From the NCBI GenBank assembly GCA_024364735.1, contig JAGFNQ010002304.1, forward strand, positions 320,650 through 384,649: a stretch of DNA of 64,000 nucleotides, in the 5' to 3' direction. Shown here piece after piece: positions 12,106-23,499 of the stretch; positions within the stretch are counted from its first letter, which is position 1; the number at the start of each line of letters is the position of its first letter. Made by a program: the position numbers and the translations under genes. The notes under the pieces are model-generated. The model worked only from the letters and a program-made list of their open reading frames with translations. It ran no database searches and was not told where the DNA came from. The stretch comes from Boesenbergia rotunda. Its lineage: Eukaryota > Streptophyta > Magnoliopsida > Zingiberales > Zingiberaceae.

Positions 12106-13896
12106 TGTTAGGATGTATATTAAAAGCCTCGATTTTGTATGAATATCTATATTTTGGAATGAGAATCGAATGATCATTTTTTGTATTTTATATTTGATAT
12201 ATACATGCTATTATCTAACACTTTACATTGTAGATAACATGGTATGTGGTGTCACACAGAAGATCATGTTATCAGTTCCTTGTAGAGTATAAGTAGAGGC
12301 TCACAACCTAGATGGTGTTAGACAAACCATTGGCATTATTGTAGTGTAATTTGGTATTGATTTATCTTGACCATAGAATTACACTAGTACACTTTGTCTG
12401 TATTGAGCAGGACCGATATAGAGGTGATTCAATTTATACTTACTATATAATTGAATCAGACCTCAGATATTATGGTGTACATGCTCTTAGTCCCGATATA
12501 ATAACGGACACATGTACTTAATATCTATTTCTTTGATTTACCAGTGGGCGAGATTTATTGATTAAATCGATAGGCCCGGTAAATTGGAAAATAATATTAT
12601 TTACATGGTGTGTCGTTGATTATAAAAGGAAATTGTGTCCTGATGCGTCAGGTTGATGATGTCCCCTTAAGGGGCTCATAAAGTTCATCATGGAAATCCT
12701 GCAGGTGGACTTGGTCCTATATGATGATAAGGTTGAATGGTACTACTCATGGAGTTAGAGATTAATTAATTAAATTGTCAGTAATTTAATTAATTAATGG
12801 ACATTCAATATCTTAAACACGGGGAGATTTTGTCCACATAATATGTGGAGCCCATATTTAATTATGGGGGTTGGTGAGGTAGATCAATGATTATTCTTTA
12901 GTGGATTGGATCATCATTAATGGATCGGGCTTTGATCCATTAGGTGGCCAAGACCCAACTCCTCTTCATGGTCCCTATTGTAGCCTATAAATATCTCATG
13001 TGTCATGAGACCAAGGAGATCAGCTAATCAACCCTAGGCCTCTCTATTCTTTTCTCTCCTCTTCTCTCTCTCCTAGGGTTATTGGCGTCGCACCCTTCAA
13101 GGAAGAAGAGCTCGGTTTTGGTTAAGGAAGAAGAAAGTATCTCTAGTTTTCTTCTCCTCTTATCCTCCTCTTCTCATCCAAGGGAGTGTGCAAGCTAGGA
13201 GTTGGAGAGGTGGTGACCGGCGACGCTTCTTTGAGCTCTCTTTGGTCGGCTGCAAGAAGAGAGAAGGAGGAGAGTTGCGGCTTGGGTTTAGGCCGTTTAG
13301 CTTGAAGGAGAGACTTGTTTTCTCTTCTTCTTCCACTTCTTCATCTTCCTCTTCATCTCTTGGTGCCGGCGCAATCAAAAGAAGGAAGTTTCCTTCCTTC
13401 CTTTTGGCCGGCGGCAACCAAGAAGCCCATTAGGGTTTCTGCGGCAACAAAGAAGGAGAAGAAGATCCCTAGGGTTTCGGCCAAGCTAGGGGAAGAAAGA
13501 AGGTGCCTTGGTGACTACGGTTCTTGGAAGATCATCGCCCACTCAACGTCCAAGAAGAGGTTGGGTCATACAATAGAAGATCGCGAGGTAAACACGAAAG
13601 TATAATTTCTTGTTTTGGTTCCTTTGATCTTGTTTAATTATTGTATGTTATTTTTGTCATGGACCCCGATGATAAACACAAAAACCGGTGATCCATTCAT
13701 TGTCTATTCCGCGGCTAATTGGTTAGACGAGTTAGATGACTTGAACAACAAGTTTGTTCAAGTGGTCACTCGAATCAATTAGTACGATGATGAGTCGATT
13801 GTTTGGGAAATTGTTCTCCATTCGGATTGGTTTCAATTAATGAAATTATAATCCGGGGACATGGAGAGGATTCCCATGCCCAACCGAAACCCAACA
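12106..13896 (+). mobile_element. 5' LTR of copia-2 (1791 bp)
   Basis: It begins TGTTAGGATG and ends AACCCAACA, followed at once by the primer-binding site. Its partner is 18895-21446. By eye roughly one base in ten differs over the first 80 bp of the two LTRs, mostly transitions, so the insertion is old. Short translated ORFs near 13160-13605 are LTR leader sequence, repeated at 20727-21137. Confidence 0.93.
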
Positions 13897-13898
13897 AT

Positions 13899-13910
13899 TG
13901 GTATCAGAGC
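13899..13910 (+). promoter_or_regulatory. Primer-binding site of copia-2
   Basis: TGGTATCAGAGC, complementary to the 3' end of initiator tRNA-Met, two bases after the 5' LTR. Confidence 0.9.
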
Positions 13911-14953
13911 CAATGGTTTCCGGTTTTGTGTGTTTAGGATTCGGTTACTTTCATGCATTTATCATGTATAATTATATGTCGGATAATAGTAGGATGTGCG
14001 TAAGCTAACTCTTTAAATGCAGGCATAAGACCTGACTTTTATGGCTTATGGTTGATTGTATGTGATTGTGTATGCATGCTTGTAATTATTTATTTGAATC
14101 CTCGGGGTTGACGAGGCTAGATAGTATTTAATTTTTGTAATTAAATACGACATTGTTTAGTCGCGCATTTTAGTTTACTTTCGATCTAGACTTGTTGCAC
14201 ACTCCTTTGTGGAGTATAGGATCGATGAATGTAAATTAAAATAGTTTTTTAATCTCGGCTCGGAGCTTCCTCATGGATAAGGCTTGTGCATGGTACTTGG
14301 AGGTGGAGACAAGATGACAACACGATGGGAGGCATATTGAAGAACAAAAGGCCATAATAGTTAGAATTTATTTTCTTATTTATTGCTTTTTGTTGATATG
14401 CTTATTGTGCTTGTATGATAAAATTCCTCAATTCTAAATTACTAAGTGGAAGAGGGATCCTAAGAATCCCATGGCCTCCATTACAAATTTAACATGTGAT
14501 GCGAACAAACTTGCGCGTTGGCTCCATATCGGATGAGTTTGTTTCGCGGATCACTAGGTCAGACATGATTATAGGAAGTTATTTAGGAGCGTGTGATCTT
14601 CCCCATCGGAAGGGACATAATCCTAGATAATTGTCTTAGTATCGTGTAATAGTGAACACTTAAATGCAAATAATAGTATCCTCCCCATCAGTGTCGCTGC
14701 TATTATTTGTAGGGCCGAAGAGGAACCAACTATTAATTTTATTTGTCAAAAAGTTAGGTCGACAAGATAATAAAATTAATGGGTAAAACCTCCTCTTAGA
14801 AATGTAGAATTCTTATATGTCCACACTATCGTGGCATACGATATTCACGGTGTTTTGAGGTGTTGGTTGATTTTAAAATTTTATTGTTTGAGGAATCAAT
14901 ATTATTTTAAAATTTAAAATTTTGATCATTGTGATTCTCAGGATATTTTCAAA

Positions 14954-15781
14954 ATGACTTTAACCCACTTGTTGTTATATTGAATGAAAATAAACTTACT
15001 GGTCCTAACTACATTGATTGGAAACGGAACCTGGACATTGTCTTGACTGCCGAGGAGTACAAATTTGTACTGTTCGAGATTTGTCCTGAAAAGCCTAGCG
15101 AGAGTTCTGGTGAAAAGGAGAAGGAACGTTATAGGAAGTGGATAAAAATAGACGAGATGGTGCGGTGTTACATTTTGGCTTCTATGTCAAATGTGCTGCA
15201 ACATCAACATCAGGCTTTTTCTACTGCTTATGACATGATGTTCAATCTCAAGGAACTCTTCGGACATCAGAATCGGGCCGCTAAGCAAGAGGCAATGAGG
15301 AACTTAATGATGACCACCATGATTGAGGGAACACCCATAAGGGATCATGTTCTCAAAATGATGGCTCATTTAAATGAGATGGAAGTCCTTGGAGCGGAGA
15401 TCAATGGGAAAACCCAAGTCGATATAATTCTCCAGTCTCTACCTAAGAGTTTTGAGCAGTTTCGCCTGAACTATAATATGAACAAATAAACATATTCGTT
15501 GGCGGAACTTCTGACAGAACTCTAGGCGGTAGAGGGGCTTTTTCGTCAGAGTGTTCATGCTTTAGTTGCTCAGAAGGTTTCTACTTCTAAGCCGAAAGAC
15601 AAGAAGAAGAATAAACAAGGTGTGACAAAGAAAGTGGCAGGATTTAAGGGACCTTAGGTTGGCGTGAAAAAGCCGAAAGGCAAATGCTTCACGTGCAAGC
15701 AAACTGGACACTGAAAGGCGGATTGTCCCCGTCGCAAGGAGAAAAATCAACATATATCTTTTTGTTTAGTTGTTGAAACAT
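14954..15781 (+). pseudogene. copia-2 Gag (broken)
   Basis: Gag of the UBN2/DUF4219 type: the motif LTGPNYIDWKRNLDIVL at the start, LKELFGHQNRAAKQEAMRNLM in the middle and ILQSLPKSFEQFRLNYNM near the end of the open part (to 15489). The probable ATG at 14954 is in a different frame from the body, which indicates a one-base loss between 14954 and 14980. Stops follow at 15487-15489 and later. The zinc knuckle (KCFTCKQTGH then TGA then KADCP, about 15685-15730) has a stop where a residue is expected. Confidence 0.85.
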
Positions 15782-15789
15782 GTTTAGCG

Positions 15790-18700
15790 GTGTTATCTAC
15801 CGGTACCTGGTGTGTAGATACGGGAACCACTGATCATGTCTGTAATTCTTTGCAGGGGTTCCAAGAAATCAGACGACTAGCTGATGGAGAGATTACCGTC
15901 TACATGGGCAATGCTACAGAGGTGGCGGCTATTACAGTGGGAGACATTTATTTATCTTTTGATAGGAATAAAACTTTGGTTTTGAGAAATTGCGTTTATG
16001 TACGTACTTTTAGAAGAAACCTTATTTCAGTTTCTAAATTAATTATGAATGGGTATTCTATTTCTTTTAATGACAGAGTTGTTAAAAAAAAAGAATAGAG
16101 AGATTATCTATTCTGGTACGTTGGTTGGCAATTTGTACACTCTTGAACCAAAAACTCTCACGATGCAAATAGAAATAAATAACTCATCGTCTAATCATAA
16201 TAAGAGAAAAGAACCTTCGAAAATGAACCAAACATATCTTTGGCATCAAAGGTTAGGCCATATCAACTTAAGTAGAATTCAAAGGTTGATAGCTGATGGA
16301 CCTTTGGGTTCATTGCTGGTGGAAGATTTCTCAACCTGTGAATCTTGCTTAGAAGGTAAGATGACCAAGAGGCCTTTTAAGGTCAAGGGGTATAGAGCCA
16401 AAGATGTGTTAGAGTTGGTTCTTTCTGATTTGTGTGGTCCTATGACTATCCAGGCTAGAGGTGACTTTGAATATTTCGTCTCTTTTATAGACGATTATTC
16501 AAGGTATGGATACATTTACTTGATGCGCCGCAAGTCTGAATGCTTTGATAGGTTAAAACAATTCAAGGTTGATGTGGAGAAACGTCAAGGTAAAAGTATC
16601 AAGACACTACGATCTAATCGTGGTAGTGAGTACCTCTTGGGAGAGTTTAGGAGTTAATTATCAGAGGCTGGGATTCAATCCCAATTATTCGCACTTGGTA
16701 CACCCCAGCAGAACGGTGTGGCAGAGCGAAGGAATATAACTCTTATGGAGATAGTTAGATCGATGATGAGTTACTCTAAGTTGCCAGATTCGTTCTGGGA
16801 ATATACTCTGGAAATGACAGTGTACATTCTAAACTTGGTACCATCTAAATCAGTACCCTCTACTACCACAGAATTGTGAATTGGGCGAAAACCTAGTCTG
16901 AGACATATTCGGATTTGGAGTAGTCCAGCATATGTGTTGAAGGGAGATGCTGATACGTTGAATCTCGTACAGAAATACACTTGTTCGTAGGCTATCCTAG
17001 AGGAACGAAAGGTGGTTTGTTCTATAGTCCTAAAGATCAGAGGGTGATCGTTAGCACGAATGCCCGATTTTTAGAGGAAGACTATGTGATGAATCATAAG
17101 CCCATGAGTATGATTGTTCTTGAGGAATTGAGAGGGGAAGTTCCAACTTCAGTACCAACAGTATAGGAGGACATACCACAAGTGACTGCACCGCGTGTCA
17201 CAGAGGATACACAAGTAGTACCTCGTCGTAGTGGGAGAGTTGTTAGACAATCTGATAGATTCATGTTCTTGGGAGAGTCTTCGGACTTGGTCTCTGGCGA
17301 ACATGAACCTGATCCCTGGACATATGACGAGGCACTTCAAGATAAAGATGTGGTATCTTAGCAAAGACCAATGAATTCTGAGATAGAATCTATAGATTCT
17401 AATCAGGTCTGGGAGCTAGTAAAACCACCCAATGGTGTAAAAGCCATTGGATGCAAGTGGATCTACAAGAGAAAGAGAGGATCAGACGAAAAGGTAGAGA
17501 CCTTCAAAGCAAGGCTTGTTGCAAAAGGGTATACTCAGAAAAAGGGTATTGATTATGAGGAGACCTTTGCCAGTAGCCATGCTTAAGTCGATCCAGATTC
17601 TCTTATCTATTGTCGCTCATATGGATTATGAGGTTTGACAGATGGATGTCAAGACAGCTTTCCTTAACGGAAGTCTTGAGGAAAACATCTATATGAAGCA
17701 ACCAGAGGAATTCATTGCGAAGGACAAAGAGCATCTTGTGTGTAAGCTTAATCGGTCCATTTATGGATTGAAGCAAGCTTCACGATCTTGGAACATCCGG
17801 TTTGATGAGGTAATCCAGTCATATAGATTTATTCAAAGTCCGGATAATTCTTGTGTATACAAAAGATGTGACGGAAACGTAGTGGTATTTCTTGTACTAT
17901 ACGTAGATGACATTTTGCTTATTGACAACAATGTCAAAGTGTTATCAGACGTAAGAGTATGGTTGTCCAAACAGTTTGATATGAAGGACTTGGGAGAAGC
18001 GGGACACATCCTTGGGATCAAAGTTATAAGGGATCGTAAGAAAAGGATGTTGTGTTTATCTGAAGCTTCATGCATAGACACTGTCCTAGCTCGTTTTAGC
18101 GTGCAAAACTCCAAAAAAGGTTTTCTACCTTTTCGGCATGGAGTATCTTTATCTAAGGAGATGTGTCCTAAAACATCAAAGGAGATAGAGGAGATGAAGG
18201 CGGTTCCTTATGCTTCGGTTGTAGGAAGCCTCATGTATGCTATGCTATGTACGAGACCGGATATCTGCTTTGCCGTGGGTTAGCAGATATCAGAGTAATC
18301 CAAGACAGGGACATTGGACTGCGGTAAAACATATATTGAAGTACTTGAGAAGGACTAGGGATTATATGCTAGTTTACTAGGCAGATCAATTGCTCTCTAT
18401 GGGTTATACGGATTCTGACTTCCAATCAGATAGGGATAAAAGTAAGTCTACCTCGGGGTATGTGTTTATTTTAGGAGGTGGAGCCATAGTATGGAGGAGT
18501 GTTAAGCAAAAATGCGTGGCGAGCTGAGTATGTGGCAGCCTCTAAGACGGTCAAAGAAGTTGTATGACTCAGGAACTTCTTGATGGACTTGGATGTAATT
18601 CCTAATTTGCTCAGAGCTATCACAATTTATTGTGATAATAGCGGTGTAGTTGCAAACTCGAAGGAACCACGAGCCCATAAGGCAAGTAAACACATAAAGC

Positions 18701-18861
18701 ACAAGTACCACCTGATACGAGAGATCGTAAAGCGAGGAGAAGTTGTTGTCGCCAAGATTGCATCAGAGGACAACCTGGTGGATCCTTTCACTAAGGCTCT
18801 TCCAGCGAGAGCTTTCGATAAGCATATAGAGGGTATGAGAGTCAGATGTATGACATTGTGA
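15790..18861 (+). pseudogene. copia-2 Pol (multiply broken)
   Basis: The pieces lie in order but in several frames. Protease WCVDTGTTDHVCN is at 15790-16098. Pre-integrase and the integrase start (LWHQRLGHINLSR, CESCLEGKMTK, FIDDYSRYGY, LRSNRGSEYL) are at 16049-16657. Integrase remnants with QQNGVAERRNI run to about 17170. RT is in two parts, at 17371-17586 (WIYKRKRGSDEKV, KGYTQKKGIDYEETF) and 17642-18283 (MDVKTAFLNG, LVLYVDDILLIDNN). RNase H remnants at about 18300-18861 end LVDPFTKALP. Many frameshifts and stops make this a clear relic. It is plus strand, antisense to the host SUN gene. Confidence 0.92.
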
Positions 18862-18883
18862 TGGCAGCATAGTCTTTTAGTAT

Positions 18884-18893
18884 AAGTGGGAGA
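18884..18893 (+). promoter_or_regulatory. Polypurine tract of copia-2
   Basis: AAGTGGGAGA immediately before the TG of the 3' LTR. Confidence 0.8.
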
Positions 18894-19648
18894 TTGTTAG
18901 GATGTATACTAAAAGCCTAGCTTTTGTATGAACATCTACATTTTGGAATGAGAAACACATGATCATTGTTTGCATTTTATATTTGATATATACATGCTAT
19001 TATTTAATACTTTACATTGTAAATAACATGGTGTGTGGTGTCACATAGAAGATCATGTTATTAGTTCCTTGTAGAGTATAAGTAGAGGCTCACAACCTAG
19101 ATGATTTTAGACAAACCATTGGCATAGTTGTAGTGTAATTTGGTAATGGTTTATCTTGGTCATAGAATTACATTAGTAGATTTTGTGTGTATTGAGCAGG
19201 ACCGATATAGGGGTGATTCAATTTATACTTACTATATAATTGAATCAGATCTCAGATATTATGGTGTGCATACTCTTAATCCCGATATAATAACGGGCGC
19301 ATGTACTTAATATGTATTTCTTTGATTTACCAGGGGGCGAGATTTATTAGTTAAATCGATAGGCCCGGTAAATTGGGAAATAATATTATTTACATGGTGT
19401 GCCGTTGATTTTAGAAGGAAACCGTGTCCTGAGGCGTCAGATTGATGATGTCCCCTTAAGGAGCTCATAAAGTTCATCATGAAAATCATACAGGTGGACT
19501 TGGTTCTACATGATGATAAGGTTGAGTGGTACTACTCATGAAGTTAGAGATTAATTAATTAAATTGTCAGTAATTTAATTAATTAATGGGCATTCGATAT
19601 CTTAAACACGAGGAGATTTTGTCCACATAATATGTGGAGCCCATATTT

Positions 19649-20408
19649 TTTTTTGAAAATGTTCATGTATTAAAATATGTAGTGAGAGAGATCCTACACT
19701 TAGCACATCTGAGTGAAAACTACATCCAATAAGCCCCTTCTCTAGGGCGGACATCAAAACATCCCTTACTTATCCTCACAGCCCACCCATAGGCAACACC
19801 TTACACAACCTCACTGCCCACATGGGCAACCCATCACACACAAGACATCACAAAGTAGCCTATGTTAGACGAAAATCATAATAGCACATTCACACATAGC
19901 AACCCACATTTGCATTTGTTCCACCTTGAGGTTATCTTGAGGATAAGTCCACGAATCGATGTACATGAATCTGGATCTTCCGAAAAGCGTCTTCTATGTT
20001 GGTCGGTGCCCCCTTAAATTTGCATTTGTTCCTTGCCCGCCAAATAAGATAAATTGCACTAGAGATGGCAAGATACCGTGCTTTGACCATTCTTCCTTTT
20101 CCTTTATACCGCTGTCCCATTACTTGGAGAAGCTCTTCCACCTTCATAAATCTGAATTTTATGCCCAACCATTGTTTTATCCTTTGCCACAAGGTACTAG
20201 CATGAGAACATGCAAAAAAAAGATGGTCTATTGACTCCTCCGCTTGCCGGCACATCAAACAAAATTTGTTTTCCACATAATCCAATCTATCCGCCGTACG
20301 CAACTTCCTTTGTGCAAATAACCACATAGTGACTCGGTGCTTTGGCATGATTTCCGACCTCCATAATTATCACACCCAATGTGGTTTGTAAATAGATCCT
20401 TTGAGAAA
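19649..20408 (-). mobile_element. 5'-truncated LINE insertion with 17-bp TSD
   Basis: The insert is flanked by identical 17-bp copies of atgtggagcccatattt (19632-19648 and 20409-20425). The 5' LTR of copia-2 has this sequence only once. The left end is a T run on the plus strand, i.e. a poly(A) tail on the minus strand. These are the marks of target-primed reverse transcription. Only the last part of the LINE was copied. Confidence 0.92.
19932..20348 (-). pseudogene. LINE ORF2 C-terminal fragment, RT zinc-binding domain (zf-RVT)
   Basis: An open stretch of 138 codons includes MPKHRVTMWLFAQRKLRTADRL, then CLMCRQAEESIDHLFFACSHA and LWQRIKQWLG. This is the C-x2-C-x7-H-x4-C pattern of the zinc-binding domain that follows the reverse transcriptase in plant L1-type LINEs. 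The upstream endonuclease and RT are absent because the copy is 5'-truncated. Confidence 0.88.
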
Positions 20409-22291
20409 ATGTGGAGCCCATATTTAATTATGAGGGTTAGTGAGGTAGATCAATGATGATCCTTTAGTGGATTGGATCATCATTAATGGATCGGGCTTTG
20501 ATCCATTAGATGGCTAATACCCAACTCCTCCTCATGGTCCCTATTGTAGCCTATAAATACCTCATGTGTCATGAGACCAAGGAGATCATCTATTCAACCC
20601 TATGCCTCTCTATTCTTTTCTCTCCTCTTCTCTCTCTCCTAGGGTTATTGGCGCCGCACCATTCAAGGAAGAAGAGCTTGGTTTTGGTTAAGGAAGAAGA
20701 AAGTCATCTCTAGTTTTCTTCTCCTCTTATCCTCCTCTTCTCATCCAAGGGCGTGCGCAAGATAGGAGTTGGAGAGGTGGTAGCCGGCGGCGCTTCTTTG
20801 AGCTCTCTTTGGCCGGCGACAAGAAGAGAGAAGGAGGAGGGTTGCGGCTTGGGTTTAGGCCGTTTAGCTTGAAGGAGAGACTTGTTTTCTCTTCTTCTTC
20901 CACTTCTTCATCTTCCTCTTCATCTCTTGGTGTCGGTGCAATTAAAAGAAGGAAGTTTCCTTCCTTTTGGCCGGCGGCAACCAAGAAGCCCATTAGGGTT
21001 TCGGTGGCAACAAAGAAGGAGAAGAAGATCCCTAGGGTTTCGGCCAAGCTAGGAGGAAGAAAGAAGGTGCCTTGGTGACTACGGTTCTTGGAAGATCGTC
21101 GCCCACTCGACGTCCAAGAAGAGGTTGGGTCATACAATAGAAGATCGTGAGATAAACAAGAAGATATAATTTTTTGTTTTGGTTCTTTTGATCTTGTTTA
21201 ATTATTGTATGTTATTTTTGTCATGGACCCCGATGATAAACACAAAAACCGGTGATTCATTCATCGTCTATTCCGCGGCTAATTGGTTAGACGAGTTAGA
21301 TGACTTGAACAAAAATCACTCGAATCAATTAGTACGATGATAAGTCGGTTGTTTGGGAAATTGTTCTCCATTCGGATTGGTTTCAATTAATGAAATTTTA
21401 ATCCAGGAATATGGAGAGGATTATCATGCCCAACCGAAACCCAACAAATTCTTTCTCTAAGTGCATCATAACATTCGCGTAATCTGAAGCCTTGGCTTTA
21501 TTCCCCAACAACTAAATGTCTAAATGTATATTTAACCTGTTCATTTAACCGCTCAGCAGAGAACAGACATAGGAATTGGCCATTGAGATACAAAAGAAAC
21601 CACAATAAGGGTTAATTTTATGTATTATCATAATTGCTTCACTTTATTAAACCTTGACTAACAGATGATTAAACTTCACAAATGCTTCAATCTGGCACAT
21701 ATAGCCAACAAAACATGTGAAACATGCCATGGCATTAAAGGTGCTTGAGCACTTACCCAATCCAGGTGAAGTGAGAAGAATCTCAAGGACCTCAGTTGCC
21801 CTTGCATAGATGCTTGCCTCATGAAACACCTAGACAAAGCATTGATTGAGGTGTTGGAGTGGCGCTATAAACTCTGCCTGACCTTTAATGCCAACTTTTA
21901 AAAATTTGAACCTCAACTTCAGTAGTATGGCATGCATGGGTCTGTGCAAATATAGAATTTAGGCTCTCTGAGGGAGCTTAACCCAACATGCATTGACTCA
22001 ATCCAAATCAGATTAGGAGATCAAATTGTATCCAACTTCTGTTCTCCAAAAAATTTTCATCTTTGAATGTTGGAACTCCTGCTCTTGCAGCGGCACTAAC
22101 ACCTTGTTGCCAAATCAATTAGTAAAACCACAGTTCTGTTGGTTATGTCTATTGCCAGATGAATATGCATATAAACGTAAACCCTAACCCTAATTAAGAG
22201 TCAAGTTGGACTTGAAAAGCAGTAAGTTGCATATCTTAGAGTCTAGAATAGTCTTATTTTAATTATGGATGTTTGGATGTTTATAATGCTA

Positions 22292-22313
22292 ATACACACA
22301 CACACACACACAC

Positions 22314-22346
<33 letters not shown>
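22292..22346. repeat. Microsatellite (CA)n followed by (GA)n
   Basis: About 11 CA units, then a run of GA units. More (GA)n lies at about 22584-22606, on the other side of the SINE. Confidence 0.95.
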
Positions 22347-22350
<4 letters not shown>

Positions 22351-22580
22351 TAACGAGGGTTTTTCAACCTCGGGCGACTGGCCTGACCTTACGAAAGTTT
22401 CCCACCGGCCACCAGGGTAAATCGGGAAGCACTCGCAGTGGGCGGTCTAGAAGCCCAGCGTCCCAGGGTTCGTGCCCCATTTGGAGGAAAAATTCCTGCA
22501 AATACGCCATAGCTGGGGATCGAACCGCGGATGCCTATGATAGCAACTAGTCGCCCTACCGCTGCACCATAGCCCCAGAG
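22347..22580 (-). repeat. tRNA-derived SINE inserted in a GA microsatellite
   Basis: On the minus strand the head is ggggctatggtgcagcggtag (A-box) and then gcggttcgatccccagc, a near-perfect Pol III B-box (plus strand 22516-22531). (GA)n lies on both sides, so the exact TSD cannot be read because it merges with the microsatellite. This is a SINE, not a functional tRNA gene: the cloverleaf cannot be completed and the body continues for about 150 more bases. Confidence 0.7.
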
Positions 22581-22846
22581 GCAAGAGAGAGAGAGAGAGA
22601 GAGATAGAGATTTGATGAAATGCTTAGCTGAAAATATAGGGTGCTCTGGCCTGCTTCACTCATATGAGATATGAGAGCCTGATTTTGCGCAGATAAATGC
22701 CTAATAATTTATTAACTGTTTGGAAGCCACATATGAGAATCAAAACATTGCATTAGAGGAAACAAAATTATAAATGGAAATGGTTGCATATTCATTCAAT
22801 TATAAAATTAACATTATAAAGTTATACTGCACGTGTGCGAATCCTG

Positions 22847-23276
22847 TAGGGGTGTGCATTCGGTCAAAACCGAACCGACCGAACCGAATAAACCGAAAAC
22901 CGAATTAACCGATTTTTTTTTGAACCAACCGAACCGACCGAATTTTCTACCAAAACCGAACTTACCAAACCGATTTTTTTTTCGGTTAATTCGGTTTTTG
23001 ACCGAATTAACCGAAATTTTAAATTTAATTTGATTTTTAATTAAAATTACCAGATTTTATTTAATTAATTATATTTTTAAATAAAAATAATTAAATTAAT
23101 ATATTTATTCGGTTTAACCGAATTACAAAAATCAAAACCAAAACCGAACCGATTTAAGCGAAAAACCGAACCGAAATTTTAAAAAAAATCGAAAACCGAA
23201 TTAACCGAACCGAATTTCAAAATTCGGTCGGTTCGGTTCGGTTAATTCAGTTTTTCCGAATTTTTGCTCACCCCTA
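22847..23276. mobile_element. hAT-type MITE (430 bp) with 8-bp TSD
   Basis: The ends are TAGGGGTG...CACCCCTA (terminal inverted repeats). Identical 8-bp duplications GAATCCTG lie outside (22839-22846 and 23277-23284). The interior is built from many forward and reverse copies of ccgaaccg/cggttcgg. There is no coding capacity. An 8-bp TSD is characteristic of the hAT superfamily. Confidence 0.88.
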
Positions 23277-23499
23277 GAATCCTGTACATTTAAGATATAT
23301 CAAGGATAGCATACTAATTGTTTACACCTAGTTCTATCTTATCATTGTGTGCTTGATAGAACCATACTGACATAAACTGAAGAGGCATAATAGAAGCATG
23401 CTTTGGTAATAAAAAATCCACTACAATTACAAAGAACAGTTAGCAAAGAGGCAAGAGCAACAAAGAAACATAAGGAAGAAAAGTGGGGGAAAGACACAC

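Larger units (their letters stand above)
18895..21446 (+). mobile_element. 3' LTR of copia-2, interrupted by a LINE
   Basis: It matches the 5' LTR (12106-13896) along its length once the 760-bp insert at 19649-20408 and its 17-bp duplication are removed, which leaves 1775 bp. It ends AACCCAACA and is followed by the TSD AATTC (21447-21451). Confidence 0.93.
10082..23499 (-). other. 13.4-kb intron of the SUN gene
   Basis: On the minus strand the donor is AAG|GTGTGT at 23499 and the acceptor is CTGCAG| at 10082. Joining the two flanking codons restores a continuous SUN domain with no gap. Most of the length is copia-2 (9.3 kb with its nested LINE), plus SINEs, microsatellites and a MITE. Stretches 10088-10660, 10770-11480, 11755-12100 and 21452-22290 hold no gene that I can recognise. 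Confidence 0.9.

Noticed and set aside
13160..13605. ORFs with runs of Ser/Glu on both strands
   Set aside because: This is the leader part of the copia-2 LTR with CT/GA-rich runs; the same ORFs recur in the 3' LTR at 20727-21137.
22516..22580. Possible tRNA gene on the minus strand
   Set aside because: A- and B-boxes are present, but the sequence does not close into a tRNA and continues as a SINE body.
22833..23033. ORF rich in Pro-Asn-Arg-Thr-Glu repeats
   Set aside because: It is translation of the ccgaaccg repeats inside the hAT-type MITE.
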